From Haloferax prahovense DSM 18310 (lineage in GTDB: Archaea; Halobacteriota; Halobacteria; Halobacteriales; Haloferacaceae): DNA of 64,000 bases. The notes under the pieces are model-generated. The model did no database searches and was not told the DNA's origin. It was given only the letters and a program-made list of their open reading frames with translations. The DNA is taken from the NCBI RefSeq assembly GCF_000336815.1, contig NZ_AOLG01000053.1:1-64000 (forward strand). Direction: 5' to 3'. Shown here piece by piece: positions 41,754-51,169 of the stretch. The translations under genes were made by a program, and so were the position numbers. Every line of letters begins with the position of its first letter. Within the stretch, counting starts at the first letter, position 1.

Positions 41754-42868
41754 CTGTCGTCGTCACCCCCGCTCCGACCCCGGCCATCGGTCGCGAGCGT
41801 CGGTTCGGCGTCGAAGTTCTCGATGCTGAACCGCTCGTCGACGTCTTGCGCGGCGCTCGGGACGCCCGCACCGACTTCGAACTCGTCGACGTGGATGCAG
41901 GCGGCCTGGTGGCCGCCGGTGGCGCCCGCCACGTCGTCGAGCGTCGGGTCGACCGACGTGCACTCCTCGGTCGCCTCGGGACACCGCGGATTGAACGAAC
42001 AACCGGACGGCGGGTCGAGCGGCGAGGGAACCTCGCCTTCGAGCACCTGCCGCTGGCGCGCCAGCTCCGGGACCGGCTGGGGAATCGCGCCCAACAGCGC
42101 CCGCGTGTAGGGGTGTTGGGGATTCGAAAACAGCTCGTCGGCGTCCGCGAGTTCGACGATTTCGCCGAGGTACATCACGGCGACGCGGTCGCAGACGTGG
42201 CGAATCACGCTGAGGTCGTGAGCGATGAACAGAAGCGTCAGGTCGAACTCCGCTTGGAGGTCCTCGAGCAGGTTGAGTATCTGCGCTTGAATCGACACGT
42301 CGAGCGCGGAGACGGGCTCGTCGGCGACGATGAAGTCGGGGTCGACCGCGAGCGCGCGGGCGATGCCGACCCGCTGGCGCTGGCCGCCGGAGAACTCGTG
42401 CGGGTAGCGGTTGGAGTACTGCGGCGGCAGGCCGACCGTCTCCATGAGTTCGTCCACGCGGGCGTCGCGTTCGCCCTCGTAGAGGCCGTGAATCTCCATC
42501 GGCTGTTTGATTATCTGGCCGACGGTCTTCCGGCGGTTGAGACTCGACGCGGGGTCCTGAAAGACGATTTGGATGCGCTTTCGCATCTCCGTCATCTCCC
42601 GGTCCGACAGCGCCGTCAGGTCGGTGCCGTCGTAGCTAACCGTCCCCTTCGTGGGTTCGTCCAGCCGGAGAACCGACCGCGCCGTCGTCGACTTGCCGGA
42701 GCCGGACTCGCCGACGAGTCCGAGCGTCTCGCCGCGCTCAATGTCGAACGAGACGCCGTTGACGGCCTTCACGGTCTCGTCGGCCCCGAGTAGGCGGTCG
42801 ATGAAGCCGTCGTTCTGCGTGAAGTACTTGTGGAGCCCCGAGACGGACAACAGCGGGTCGTCGCTCAT
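41750..42868 (-). CDS. dppF: Dipeptide/oligopeptide ABC transporter ATPase (DppF-like)
   Basis: This 372-residue ATPase has Walker [10 protein letters not shown], signature F-S-G-G-Q-R-Q-R-V, Walker B F-I-V-A-D-E-P-V-S-A-L-D and the switch His I-A-H-D-L-S-V. The oligopeptide-family C-terminal cluster, G-C-S-F-N-P-R-C-P-E-A-T-E-E-C, may bind an iron-sulfur cluster as in related Dpp ATPases. It continues about 50 residues beyond that, with a low-complexity acidic tail ending G-G-D-D-D-R. It couples ATP hydrolysis to import by the DppBC permeases. It overlaps dppD upstream and the small membrane gene downstream by 4 bp each. Confidence 0.92.
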   Translation of the reverse strand: MSDDPLLSVSGLHKYFTQNDGFIDRLLGADETVKAVNGVSFDIERGETLGLVGESGSGKSTTARSVLRLDEPTKGTVSYDGTDLTALSDREMTEMRKRIQIVFQDPASSLNRRKTVGQIIKQPMEIHGLYEGERDARVDELMETVGLPPQYSNRYPHEFSGGQRQRVGIARALAVDPDFIVADEPVSALDVSIQAQILNLLEDLQAEFDLTLLFIAHDLSVIRHVCDRVAVMYLGEIVELADADELFSNPQHPYTRALLGAIPQPVPELARQRQVLEGEVPSPLDPPSGCSFNPRCPEATEECTSVDPTLDDVAGATGGHQAACIHVDEFEVGAGVPSAAQDVDERFSIENFDAEPTLATDGRGRSGGDDDR

Positions 42869-43941
42869 TGCGATGCACCTCCGTCGGTCGCGGGAGTCAC
42901 AGGACTACCGCCGTCAGCTTGCACGCCTTCGGTTTCGATGGTCGACTTCGAGAGGTTGTAGCCGCGCGCGTGGAGACACGCCGCTTCCCGGCCGGGTTCG
43001 ACTTCCCGGAGCTCGGGGTCGTACGACTCGCACTCGGCGGTCGCGTGCGGACACCGCGGGTGGAACGAACAGCCAGACGGCAGGTCCGTGAGGTTCGGCA
43101 CGTCGCCTTTGACGGGCGTCAGCCGGTCGGTATCGTCGGTGAGCCGCGGAATCGACCGCATGAGGCCGCGGGTGTAGGGGTGTCGCGGGTTCTCGAAGAG
43201 GGCGTCCACCCCGGCGCGCTCGACGACGCGGCCGCCGTAGGCGACGGCGACGCGGTCGCAGGTCCCGGCGACGACGCCGAGGTCGTGCGTGATGAGGATG
43301 ATGCTCATCCCGTACTTCTCCTGGAGTTTGTCGAGGACGTTGAATATCTGCGCCTCGATGGTCACGTCGAGCGCGGTGGTCGGTTCGTCGGCGATGAGCA
43401 CGTCCGGCTCGCAGGAGATGGCCATCGCGAGCAGCGCGCGCTGGCGCATCCCGCCGGAGAACTGGTGCGGGTAGTTGTCCACGCGCGAGGTCGGCTCTGG
43501 GATGCCCACGTCGGCCATGAGTTCGATGGTCCGCTCGCGGGCCGTCGCGTCCGACACGTCCTGGTGGGTCTTGATGACCCGGCTAATCTGGTCGCCGACG
43601 GTGAACACGGGGTTGAGACTCGTCATCGGGTCTTGGAACATCATCGCGATGTCGTTGCCCCGAATCGACCGCATTTCGGCCTCGCTTTTTTCGAGCAGGT
43701 CGTCGCCGCGGTAGCGGACGCTCCCCCGCTCGATGCGACCGGGGCTGTCCACGAGTTGGAGCATCGACAGCGCGGTCACGGACTTGCCGGAGCCCGACTC
43801 GCCGACGATGCCGAGCGTCTCGCCCTCGTAGAGGTCGAACGACGAACCGTCGACGGCCTTGACGGTTCCCTCGTCGGTGTAGAACCGCGTGACGAGGTCG
43901 CGGATTTCGAGCACCGGCTGTTCGTCCGGTTCGGCGCTCAT
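42865..43941 (-). CDS. dppD: Dipeptide/oligopeptide ABC transporter ATPase (DppD-like)
   Basis: This 358-residue ATPase carries G-E-S-G-S-G-K-S-V (Walker A), F-S-G-G-M-R-Q-R-A (signature), [12 protein letters not shown] (Walker B) and I-T-H-D-L-G-V. The family C-terminal cluster [15 protein letters not shown] follows. It forms a heterodimer with the DppF-like protein beneath the two permeases. Four-base overlaps join it to the permease gene upstream and to the second ATPase downstream, so the operon is tightly coupled. Confidence 0.92.
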   Translation of the reverse strand: MSAEPDEQPVLEIRDLVTRFYTDEGTVKAVDGSSFDLYEGETLGIVGESGSGKSVTALSMLQLVDSPGRIERGSVRYRGDDLLEKSEAEMRSIRGNDIAMMFQDPMTSLNPVFTVGDQISRVIKTHQDVSDATARERTIELMADVGIPEPTSRVDNYPHQFSGGMRQRALLAMAISCEPDVLIADEPTTALDVTIEAQIFNVLDKLQEKYGMSIILITHDLGVVAGTCDRVAVAYGGRVVERAGVDALFENPRHPYTRGLMRSIPRLTDDTDRLTPVKGDVPNLTDLPSGCSFHPRCPHATAECESYDPELREVEPGREAACLHARGYNLSKSTIETEGVQADGGSPVTPATDGGASQ

Positions 43942-44954
43942 CGCTCGCCTCCGTCGTTTCGGGGGTCGAGCGCGTCGCGCAGGCCGTCACCGAGCAGGTT
44001 GAACCCGAGGATGGTGACGACGATGACGAGGCCGGGGAACACCGAGTACCACCACTCGCCGCTGTAGAGGTAGCCGCGGGCGTTCGACAGCATCAACCCG
44101 AGGCTCGCGTTCGGCGGCTGGATGCCCAGCCCGAGGAACGACAGCGCGGCGCTGGCGAGGACGGCCGTTCCCATGTAGAGCGTCCCTTGGACCACGACGG
44201 TCGGCAGGGTGTTGACGGCGATGTCCTTCACGAGGATGTGTCGGTCGCTCGCGCCGAGGGACTTCGCGGCGTCGACGTAGTCTTCTTCCATCTCTTTGAG
44301 GACCGACCCGCGCATGACGCGCGCGAAACTCGGGATGTAGACGACGCCGATGACGGCGATGACCTTCACGATGTTCGGGAGGGTGAACGAGCCGTACTCC
44401 GTGCTTCCGACCCCGAGCACGCCGAGCACCGCGATGGCGAGGATGAGGCTCGGGAAGGAAAACAGGATGTCCATGAAGCGCATGACGACCTCGTCGACCC
44501 AGGTGTTGCGGTAGTAGCCCGCAATCGCGCCGGCGGTCACGCCGAGCGCCATCGCGAAGCCGACGACGCCGAGCGAGACGGTCATCAGCGTCCGCAACCC
44601 GTAGATGATGCGCGAGAGGATGTCCCGACCGTGGTGGTCGGTGCCGAGGTAGGCCGTCGTCGTGCCGACGACCTCGCCGGCGTCGTTCTCGACGATCATC
44701 TCGGTGCCCATCGGCATCGGGTTGTGTTCGCCGTCCGGTGCCTCGAACTGCGTCGTCGGGTCGTGGGGGGCGAGAAACGGCGCGAGCAGCGCGGTCAGGA
44801 GCATCGTGAGGATAATCGCGGTCCCCACGAGCGAGAGGGTGTTCTTGCGGAACTCCTTCCAGAACATCTCGAACTGACTGTGGTGCGTACCGGGGGCTTG
44901 CGCGGCCGGCACCGCCTCGTCCGTGTGGTCTGTCGTTGCCATGTTAGTTTCCAT
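43938..44954 (-). CDS. dppC: Dipeptide/oligopeptide ABC transporter permease (DppC-like)
   Basis: This 338-residue permease begins with a long cytoplasmic N-terminus and then has six helices. The OppC-type N-terminal domain reads W-K-E-F-R-K-N-T-L-S-L-V-G-T. The ATPase-contact EAA loop is Y-V-D-A-A-K-S-L-G-A-S-D-R-H-I-L. The insert P-M-G-T-E-M-I-V-E-N-D-A-G-E between helices 1 and 2 is typical of haloarchaeal members. It forms half of the translocation path with DppB. It overlaps dppB by 11 bp and dppD by 4 bp. Confidence 0.92.
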   Translation of the reverse strand: METNMATTDHTDEAVPAAQAPGTHHSQFEMFWKEFRKNTLSLVGTAIILTMLLTALLAPFLAPHDPTTQFEAPDGEHNPMPMGTEMIVENDAGEVVGTTTAYLGTDHHGRDILSRIIYGLRTLMTVSLGVVGFAMALGVTAGAIAGYYRNTWVDEVVMRFMDILFSFPSLILAIAVLGVLGVGSTEYGSFTLPNIVKVIAVIGVVYIPSFARVMRGSVLKEMEEDYVDAAKSLGASDRHILVKDIAVNTLPTVVVQGTLYMGTAVLASAALSFLGLGIQPPNASLGLMLSNARGYLYSGEWWYSVFPGLVIVVTILGFNLLGDGLRDALDPRNDGGER

Positions 44955-45903
44955 CGTGTCTGATGCGGGGGTCGAGGTAGGCGTACAGCACGTCCACCGC
45001 GAGGTTCGCGAAGACGAACACGCTCGCGATGAACAGGATGAGCGCCTGGATGATGCGGTAGTCGCGGCGGTCGATGGCCAGTATCAGGAGCTTGCCGATA
45101 CCGGGGAGGTTGAACACCGTCTCGGTCAGAATCGCGCCGTTCATCAGTTGGCCGAGGCCGACGCCGATGACCGTCACGACGGGGATGAGCGCGTTCTTCG
45201 AGGCGTCCTTGAGGACGATTTCGCGCGCGCCGATGCCCATCGCGCGGGCGGTCTTGACGTAGTCCTGACTGAGCGTGTCCAGCATCTCCGAGCGCATCAT
45301 CCGGGCGATGAGCGCGGAGTAGGCCGTCCCGAGCGTGATGACCGGGAGGAACAACTGCTGGAGATTCGCCACCGGGTCGACCCACGGCGGCGTCCAGCCG
45401 CCGGTCGCCCACGGGAACGAAAACTGCACCGCGAAGATCATGATGAGGATGATACCCAGCCAGAAGTCGGGAATCGAGATACCCGACAGCGCGGCGATGC
45501 GCGCGGCGTGGTCCGCGGGCTTGTCCTTCCGGACGGCGCTGATGATGCCCGCCGGGATGGCGATGAGGACCGCCGTAATCATGCTGAGAATCGACAGCTC
45601 GACCGTCAGCGGGATGCGCTCGACGATGATGTCGGTGACGGGCGTCCCCTGTTTGACCGTCCACGACACGCCGAAGTCGCCCTGTATCGCGTCGAACACC
45701 CACATGCCGTACTGGACGTACAGCGGGCGGTTGAGCCCCATCTCCAGTCGAATCTGCCTGACGAGCTCCTCGCTGCTGAGCGGGCCGAGCATCACCCGCA
45801 CCGGACCGCCCGGCGCGAGGTGGACGAGCGCGAAGACGACGACGCTCACCCCGAGGAGGACGGGAACGCTCAACAGCAGGCGTTTGAGGACGAACCGGAA
45901 CAT
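44944..45903 (-). CDS. dppB: Dipeptide/oligopeptide ABC transporter permease (DppB-like)
   Basis: This permease of about 319 residues has six helices and an OppB-type start (MFRFVLKRLLLSVPVLLGVS). I chose the ATG at 45903, since the family normally starts with M-x-x-F/Y-x-x-x-R. An ATG two codons upstream is equally possible. The EAA loop is Y-V-K-T-A-R-A-M-G-I-G-A-R-E-I. It pairs with DppC. It lies 70 bp downstream of the binding-protein gene on the same strand. Confidence 0.92.
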   Translation of the reverse strand: MFRFVLKRLLLSVPVLLGVSVVVFALVHLAPGGPVRVMLGPLSSEELVRQIRLEMGLNRPLYVQYGMWVFDAIQGDFGVSWTVKQGTPVTDIIVERIPLTVELSILSMITAVLIAIPAGIISAVRKDKPADHAARIAALSGISIPDFWLGIILIMIFAVQFSFPWATGGWTPPWVDPVANLQQLFLPVITLGTAYSALIARMMRSEMLDTLSQDYVKTARAMGIGAREIVLKDASKNALIPVVTVIGVGLGQLMNGAILTETVFNLPGIGKLLILAIDRRDYRIIQALILFIASVFVFANLAVDVLYAYLDPRIRHDGN

Positions 45904-45978
45904 GCTCACGGCCGAGTCACCTCCCGGGTCGCCGTCTGCGGTCGACGAGTCTGACGCGAACGCGTGTGCATCGGCTCC

Positions 45979-47721
45979 TCACTCACCCTTCGAGACGAAG
46001 CGGTAGTTGTCCTGGAACGTGCCCACGTCGTAGTCGTTGACGGCGTTGCGCCACGCTTCGAGCTTGTTCACGTAGGCGATGTCTATCTGGATGCCGTGTT
46101 CGACGAGGTACTCCTCCAGTTCCCAGACGATTTCCTTCTGTTCTTGTTCGTCCGTCGAGGCCTGTGCCTCGCGGAGCTTCGAGACGTACCACTCGTGACC
46201 GTTCGAGAAATCGCCCTCGGCGTCGTCGGGTGCGGCGGGGCCGCTCGGCGCGTAGATGTCTTCGAGGTCGTCGGATGGGTGGTGCCAGTTGTTGTGGTTG
46301 TGGTTGTTGTCGGCGTAGCCGGCGTCGAGCCACGACGTGGCGACCGGAATCGACTGCGCCCAGTCTTCCATCGCGGCGTGCCACGTGTCCGTGCTGTACA
46401 CCTGGTTGAGGAGCGTGGACTTATCGACGGCGGTGACGCTGGCTTCGATGCCGATTTTCGACAGTTGGTTCTGGATGACGACGGCCTCGTCTTTGAACCA
46501 CGAGCCCTTGGTGGCGATGATGTCCATCTCGAAGCCGTCGGGGTTGCCCGCGAGTTCGAGTTCTTTCTTGGCCTTCTCGGGGTCGTACATCTGCATCTCC
46601 TTGAGCTTCGGCGAGGTCCAGTCGCTGTCGGGGTACCACGGTCCCTTTTGGACCGCGCCCTGTCCGTAGAAAATCTCGTCGAGAATCTCCTCGCGGTCGA
46701 TGCCGAACAGCACCGCGCGGCGGTTGTGCCGGTTGCTCATCGGGTTACCCTCGGACTCCATCATGTTCACGTACAGCACCTGCGTGAAGTTGCCAGGGAC
46801 GGACTCGGTCGTGATGTCCGGCTGGCCGCTGAGGCTCTCGAAGTCCTTCGGGGGGACCTTGTCCGTCAGGTCGAGTTGGCCCGAACGGAGGTTTGCGAGG
46901 CGCGTGGAGTCCTCGCCGATGAAGTCGAACTTGAACTCGTCGACGGCGGGCGCGCCCTCCTTCCAGTAGTCCTCGTTCTTCTCGAGGAGGACGTGACTCC
47001 CGCTTTTCCACTCGACGAATTTGAACGCGCCGGTGCCCGCGCCGGAGGGGTCCTTCGTGAGGTCGGTCGCGAGGCCGCTCGGTCCCTTCCCGTCCGCGGT
47101 GTCGCCGCGGGAGCCCTCGGGGACGATACCTTCCAGCCCGCGCGTGAGCCACCAGTTGAGCGTCCCGAACGGCTGGGAGAGGTTGAGCCGGAGCGTCCGG
47201 TCACCGACGATTTCGGTGTCCTCGACGAACGGGAGGCGGCTCTTGACCGGCGACTTATTGTCGGGGTTGAGAATCCAGTCGACGGAGTACTTGAAGTCCT
47301 CGACGGTCACCTCGTCGCCGTTGTGGAACGTGATACCCTCGCGCAGCGTGTACTCGAAGGCCGTCCCACCGTCGACCGGGTCGGGAACCTCGGTCACGAG
47401 GCCGGGCTGGAGTTCGGAGTCGGGCGTCAGTTCGATGACCTCGTCGTAGATGAGGCCGCCGATGGTGCTGGTCGCGGTGTCCGTCCAGAGCGCGGGGTCG
47501 AAGTTCCACGGCTCCGCGGCGAGCGCGACGTTGACGCGGACGGTCTCGCCCGAGTCGCCCGACGAACCGCCGTCGGTGCTCCCGCCGCTCGTCTCGGTTC
47601 CGTCGGAGCCGCCGGAATCGCCGCCGGTACAGCCCGCAAACCCGGTTACGCCGACCGCGCTCGCGGCCGCAATAAATTGCCGTCTGTCCATGTTTATCTC
47701 GGTAATGTTGTCGTCTGCCAT
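45979..47721 (-). CDS. dppA: Dpp-type substrate-binding lipoprotein (SBP family 5)
   Basis: This 580-residue precursor carries a Tat signal, M-D-R-R-Q-F-I (RR at 13-14), and a lipobox F-A-G-C with Cys31. A Gly/Ser/Asp-rich linker follows, then the class C peptide-binding fold (Y-T-L-R-E-G-I-T-F-H-N-G-D-E-V-T). It collects peptides or similar solutes outside the cell for the permease-ATPase genes that follow. A TATA element on the minus strand (GATATAAATA, 47789-47798) serves it. Two M20 amidohydrolases are encoded divergently, which suggests that the imported solute is an acylated or carbamoylated amino acid or a peptide. Confidence 0.92.
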   Translation of the reverse strand: MADDNITEINMDRRQFIAAASAVGVTGFAGCTGGDSGGSDGTETSGGSTDGGSSGDSGETVRVNVALAAEPWNFDPALWTDTATSTIGGLIYDEVIELTPDSELQPGLVTEVPDPVDGGTAFEYTLREGITFHNGDEVTVEDFKYSVDWILNPDNKSPVKSRLPFVEDTEIVGDRTLRLNLSQPFGTLNWWLTRGLEGIVPEGSRGDTADGKGPSGLATDLTKDPSGAGTGAFKFVEWKSGSHVLLEKNEDYWKEGAPAVDEFKFDFIGEDSTRLANLRSGQLDLTDKVPPKDFESLSGQPDITTESVPGNFTQVLYVNMMESEGNPMSNRHNRRAVLFGIDREEILDEIFYGQGAVQKGPWYPDSDWTSPKLKEMQMYDPEKAKKELELAGNPDGFEMDIIATKGSWFKDEAVVIQNQLSKIGIEASVTAVDKSTLLNQVYSTDTWHAAMEDWAQSIPVATSWLDAGYADNNHNHNNWHHPSDDLEDIYAPSGPAAPDDAEGDFSNGHEWYVSKLREAQASTDEQEQKEIVWELEEYLVEHGIQIDIAYVNKLEAWRNAVNDYDVGTFQDNYRFVSKGE

Positions 47722-47903
47722 TGTTTTTCGGAGCTACGTACACACCCTTGTAGCGGTACGCGTGATACCTTAGCTCATGAAACACCGTTATTTATATCTT
47801 TGGCAACCTCTCACAATCTTGGTACTATATCTCAGTGGAGCCCCGGCGAGATTGTGCTACCGCTTCCCAAACAGTTTAACGGGGTGGTTGCAATGTCGGC
47901 TTC

Positions 47904-49166
47904 ATGGCGTACGCCAGCACGCTCTCCCTGCGAGAGTTACGACAGGACCTTCACGCCCACCCCGAGTCCGGGTGGAAGGAGTTCCGCACGACAGCCCTCA
48001 TCGCCGCCGCGCTCGACGAACGCGAGTTCACACTCCACCTCGGCCCGGACGCCGTCGCCGAAGACGAGCGACTCGGCGTCCCCGACGACGACGCGGTCGC
48101 GGCCGCAATCGAGCGCGCACGCGAGGAAGGCGCACCCGAGGCCTACCTGGACCGGATGGGCGATATCACGGGGCTCGTCGCCGAGAAGACCTTCGGCGAC
48201 GGGCCGACCGTCGGCGTCCGCGTCGACATGGACGCCCTCGAACGTACCGAATCGAGCGACGAGGCACACCGTCCCGCGAAACTGGGCTTCGCGAGCACGC
48301 ACCCCAACGAGATGCACGCGTGCGGCCACGACGGCCACACCGCCATCGGCCTCGGCATCGCCCGCGACCTCGACGACGACGGCGGGTTCGACGGCACGCT
48401 TCGGCTGTTCTTCCAGCCGGCGGAGGAAGGCGGCCGCGGCGGCAAGCCGATGAGCGAGACCGACCTGCTCGCGGACATCGATTACTTCCTCGCGCTCCAC
48501 CTCGGCCTCGGCAACCCCACGGGGACGGTCATCGCCGCCTACGAGAACCCGCTTTCGAACGCGAAACTCGACGCGACCTTCGAGGGCGCGCCGAGCCACG
48601 CGGGCAACGCGCCCAACGAGGGGCGCAACGCGCTGCACGCGGCGACCGCGGCTGTCCAGAATCTCTACGGAATTCCGCGCCACGCCGACGGTGCGACCCG
48701 CATCAACGTCGGGAAGTTCGAGTCCCCCAACCCGCAGAACATCATCGCAGAAGAGGCGCGTCTCCGCGTCGAGGTCCGCGGCAGGACCGCCGAACTCAAC
48801 GACTACATGCTGGAAAAGGCCCGCCGCGTGCTCGACCACGCCGCGGGCATGCACGACGTGTCGGTCGAGACGGGGCTGTACGGGAAGACGTCGACGTTCA
48901 CGGCCGACGACGAGATGGTCGAGGCCGTCCTCGCGTCGGCGGCCGTGAACGTCGACGTGACCGAGACGGTCCCGCGACTCGACATCGGCGGCAGCGAGGA
49001 CGCCTCCTACCTCATCCGACGCGTCCAAGAACACGGCGGGAAGGCGACCTACGTCGGCATCGGCGCGAGCAACGAGTTCGGCCACCACACCTCGCGGTTC
49101 GACATCGACGAAGACGCCCTCGACATCGGCGTCGACGTGGTGTGTCAGACGATTCGAACGCTTTAA
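47904..49166 (+). CDS. M20 amidohydrolase (AbgA/IAA-amidohydrolase-like)
   Basis: This 420-residue M20D metallo-amidohydrolase carries the metal ligands of the family: H-A-C-G-H-D-G-H-T-A near residue 137, P-A-E-E-G-G-R-G-G near residue 172 and the final His in E-F-G-H-H-T-S. The closest pattern is AbgA, which cleaves p-aminobenzoyl-glutamate, and relatives that release amino acids from N-acyl conjugates. It has no signal peptide, so it acts on imported substrate in the cytoplasm. A TATA-like TACTATATC (47823-47831) lies about 73 bp upstream of the ATG. It is divergent from the dppA operon, whose promoter lies in the same 180-bp region. Confidence 0.88.
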   Translation: MAYASTLSLRELRQDLHAHPESGWKEFRTTALIAAALDEREFTLHLGPDAVAEDERLGVPDDDAVAAAIERAREEGAPEAYLDRMGDITGLVAEKTFGDGPTVGVRVDMDALERTESSDEAHRPAKLGFASTHPNEMHACGHDGHTAIGLGIARDLDDDGGFDGTLRLFFQPAEEGGRGGKPMSETDLLADIDYFLALHLGLGNPTGTVIAAYENPLSNAKLDATFEGAPSHAGNAPNEGRNALHAATAAVQNLYGIPRHADGATRINVGKFESPNPQNIIAEEARLRVEVRGRTAELNDYMLEKARRVLDHAAGMHDVSVETGLYGKTSTFTADDEMVEAVLASAAVNVDVTETVPRLDIGGSEDASYLIRRVQEHGGKATYVGIGASNEFGHHTSRFDIDEDALDIGVDVVCQTIRTL

Positions 49167-49295
49167 CGCGGCGACTCGACCCGGCTGTTCGACCCCGAGC
49201 AGCCGCGTCTCTCGCCCGTCGTCGCCGCCAGCGTCCCGTAGAATCTGCCACGAACACGCACAATTATTAGACATCGTTTGCGAGTTGAGCCGCAT

Positions 49296-50552
49296 ATGCA
49301 GGTCTCCCAGCAACGACTCCGCGAGGACATCGAAGCGAACGCCCGCTTCGGCGACATTGACGCGCCGGCAGGACGCGGCCGAACTGTCCTGACCGGAAGC
49401 GACGCCGACCGACGCGCCCGCGAATATTTCGTCGAGCGACTGCGCGACGCCGGCCTCTCGGTCCGCATCGACGCCGTGGGCAACGTCGCCGGGCGGTGGG
49501 TCCCAGCGGGAGCCGACCCCGACGCAGCCCCCGTCGCCGCCGGCAGTCACCTCGATTCGGTCCCCGAGGGCGGCATCTTCGACGGCCCGCTCGGCGTCTA
49601 CGCGGCGCTCGAAGCGGTCCGAACGCTCCAAGAACGAGACGCCGACGTGAGCCTCGACCGGCCCATCGACGTCGTCTCGTTCACCGAAGAGGAGGGCGCG
49701 CGCTTCTCGCACGGCCTGCTCGGGTCGTCGGTGGCGACGGGGGCGCGCGACGCCGACGACGCGCTCGCGTTCCACGACGCCGACGGCACGACCCTCGAAA
49801 CCCACCTCGACGCTATCGACTTCCGCGGGACCGACACCATCGACGCCGCGGCGTGGGACGCGTGGGCCGAACTCCACATCGAACAGGGAACGGTGCTGGA
49901 GTCAGCGGGCGCGGGGGTCGGCGTCGTCGACGCCATCACCGGTATCACGACCTGCACGGCTGACATCGTCGGCGAGGCAGACCACGCCGGCGCGACGCCG
50001 ATGGACGAGCGCCGCGACGCGCTGGTCGCCGCCAGCGAGTTCGTCGTCGACTTCCGGGCCGCGGCCGACGACGTGGCGCAGAACCAGAGCGCCACCGCCG
50101 TGGGGACCGTCGGCCAGTTCGACGTGACCCCGAACGCCCGCAACATCGTCCCCGGCGAGGTCACGCTGCAGATGGACATCCGCGACGTGAACTACCGGGC
50201 GATGAACGCCATCGCGGAGCGAGCCGACGCCGCGCTCGCGCGCCTCGAAACCACCCACCCGGTCGAGACGAGCTTCGACCGCTATCGCGACCAGCGTCCG
50301 AGTCGGATGGCCGACGACTGCGTCGACGCCGCCCTCGACGCCGCCGCGACCGAGGATATCGACGCGAAACGGATGCACTCCGCGGCGATGCACGATACTG
50401 CAAATGTTGCCAGCGTCACCGATGCCGTACTCCTGTTCGCTCCGTCGGCGGACGGCCTCTCGCACAACCCGCGCGAATGGACCGACTGGGTGGACTGTGC
50501 GACCGCAGCGTCGGTTCTCGCGGGGACGCTCGCACGCCTCGCCGGCGCGTGA
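49296..50552 (+). CDS. M20 carbamoylase/hydantoinase-family amidohydrolase (AllC/HyuC-like)
   Basis: This 418-residue protein of the allantoate amidohydrolase/N-carbamoyl-L-amino-acid hydrolase group has the dinuclear metal site: G-S-H-L-D-S-V-P-E-G-G-I-F-D-G-P-L-G-V, E-E-E-G-A-R-F and the late H-D in A-A-M-H-D-T-A. It hydrolyses an N-carbamoyl or ureido bond, yielding amino acid, CO2 and ammonia. The start at 49296 (MQVSQQRLREDIEANA) begins with the family's first helix. It lies 130 bp after the first M20 gene on the same strand and close to an IclR regulator. Together with the Dpp importer this makes a probable salvage pathway for amino-acid derivatives. Confidence 0.88.
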   Translation: MQVSQQRLREDIEANARFGDIDAPAGRGRTVLTGSDADRRAREYFVERLRDAGLSVRIDAVGNVAGRWVPAGADPDAAPVAAGSHLDSVPEGGIFDGPLGVYAALEAVRTLQERDADVSLDRPIDVVSFTEEEGARFSHGLLGSSVATGARDADDALAFHDADGTTLETHLDAIDFRGTDTIDAAAWDAWAELHIEQGTVLESAGAGVGVVDAITGITTCTADIVGEADHAGATPMDERRDALVAASEFVVDFRAAADDVAQNQSATAVGTVGQFDVTPNARNIVPGEVTLQMDIRDVNYRAMNAIAERADAALARLETTHPVETSFDRYRDQRPSRMADDCVDAALDAAATEDIDAKRMHSAAMHDTANVASVTDAVLLFAPSADGLSHNPREWTDWVDCATAASVLAGTLARLAGA

Positions 50553-51142
50553 GTTGCGACCGGCGGCCTGCCCCGTTGTGAACTAGGTTCCCGCTTTCAG
50601 ACATTTCACGGCCAGATTCGCGTCTCTGCCGCGATTCCGTCGCGGCCGCGGTGTCTGTCTCGATATGTGGCACGCGGCCCCGAACTGGACCGTCTCCCGC
50701 GCAGACGTTCGTATTCCGACGGTCTGGGGGCGCTCGAACGCGAACCACAGTTTTTCCGTGCCGCTTCGGTCGAAACGTCACCTCGTGGGTCATCGGGTTT
50801 ATCCTGCGAAACCTGCAGCCATTCGCTCTGCTCCGCGGTGTTGTCATCAAATACAACGATTCTTCGAGTCGTGTGTGGTTCGACCGCGAAGAGCGTCGCC
50901 GAGCGTCCGGGTATCGAGGGAGATACCGATTCCATGCATCTGACAAGCGAAGTCGCGGGCGGCGGCCGTCGCTTCCGGTGTGTCTCGGGGGATACGCATA
51001 TTCGCGCTCGCGCTGGGCGAGGGTGGTGGGCGGCTCCGGCTTCGAGTTGGGTTGACAATTATCGACCGAAACCGCCTTCGAGCGGCGGTCTCAACACCGA
51101 TTGTCCGCATCACGTTTCGATTGCAAGATATTCGGAACAGCT
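50553..51142. other. 590-bp region without a supported gene
   Basis: Open frames exist on both strands, but their proteins are Arg/Ser/Pro-rich, lack motifs and overlap one another. The best candidate is a minus-strand frame around 50850-51000 (MRIPRDTPEATAAARDFACQ), which is short and has no family match. The region may hold the remains of a lost gene or be a long leader for the IclR gene. Confidence 0.4.
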
Positions 51143-51169
51143 ATGACACCCGATAGACGTTCTCGTAGC

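Noticed and set aside
45964-48453. 829-codon plus-strand ORF
   Set aside because: It is antisense to dppA and then runs out of frame into the M20 gene; both real genes have strong motifs.
50606-51058. Overlapping 130-160-codon ORFs on both strands
   Set aside because: Mutually antisense, Arg/Ser/Pro-rich and without motifs; no basis to choose one as a gene.
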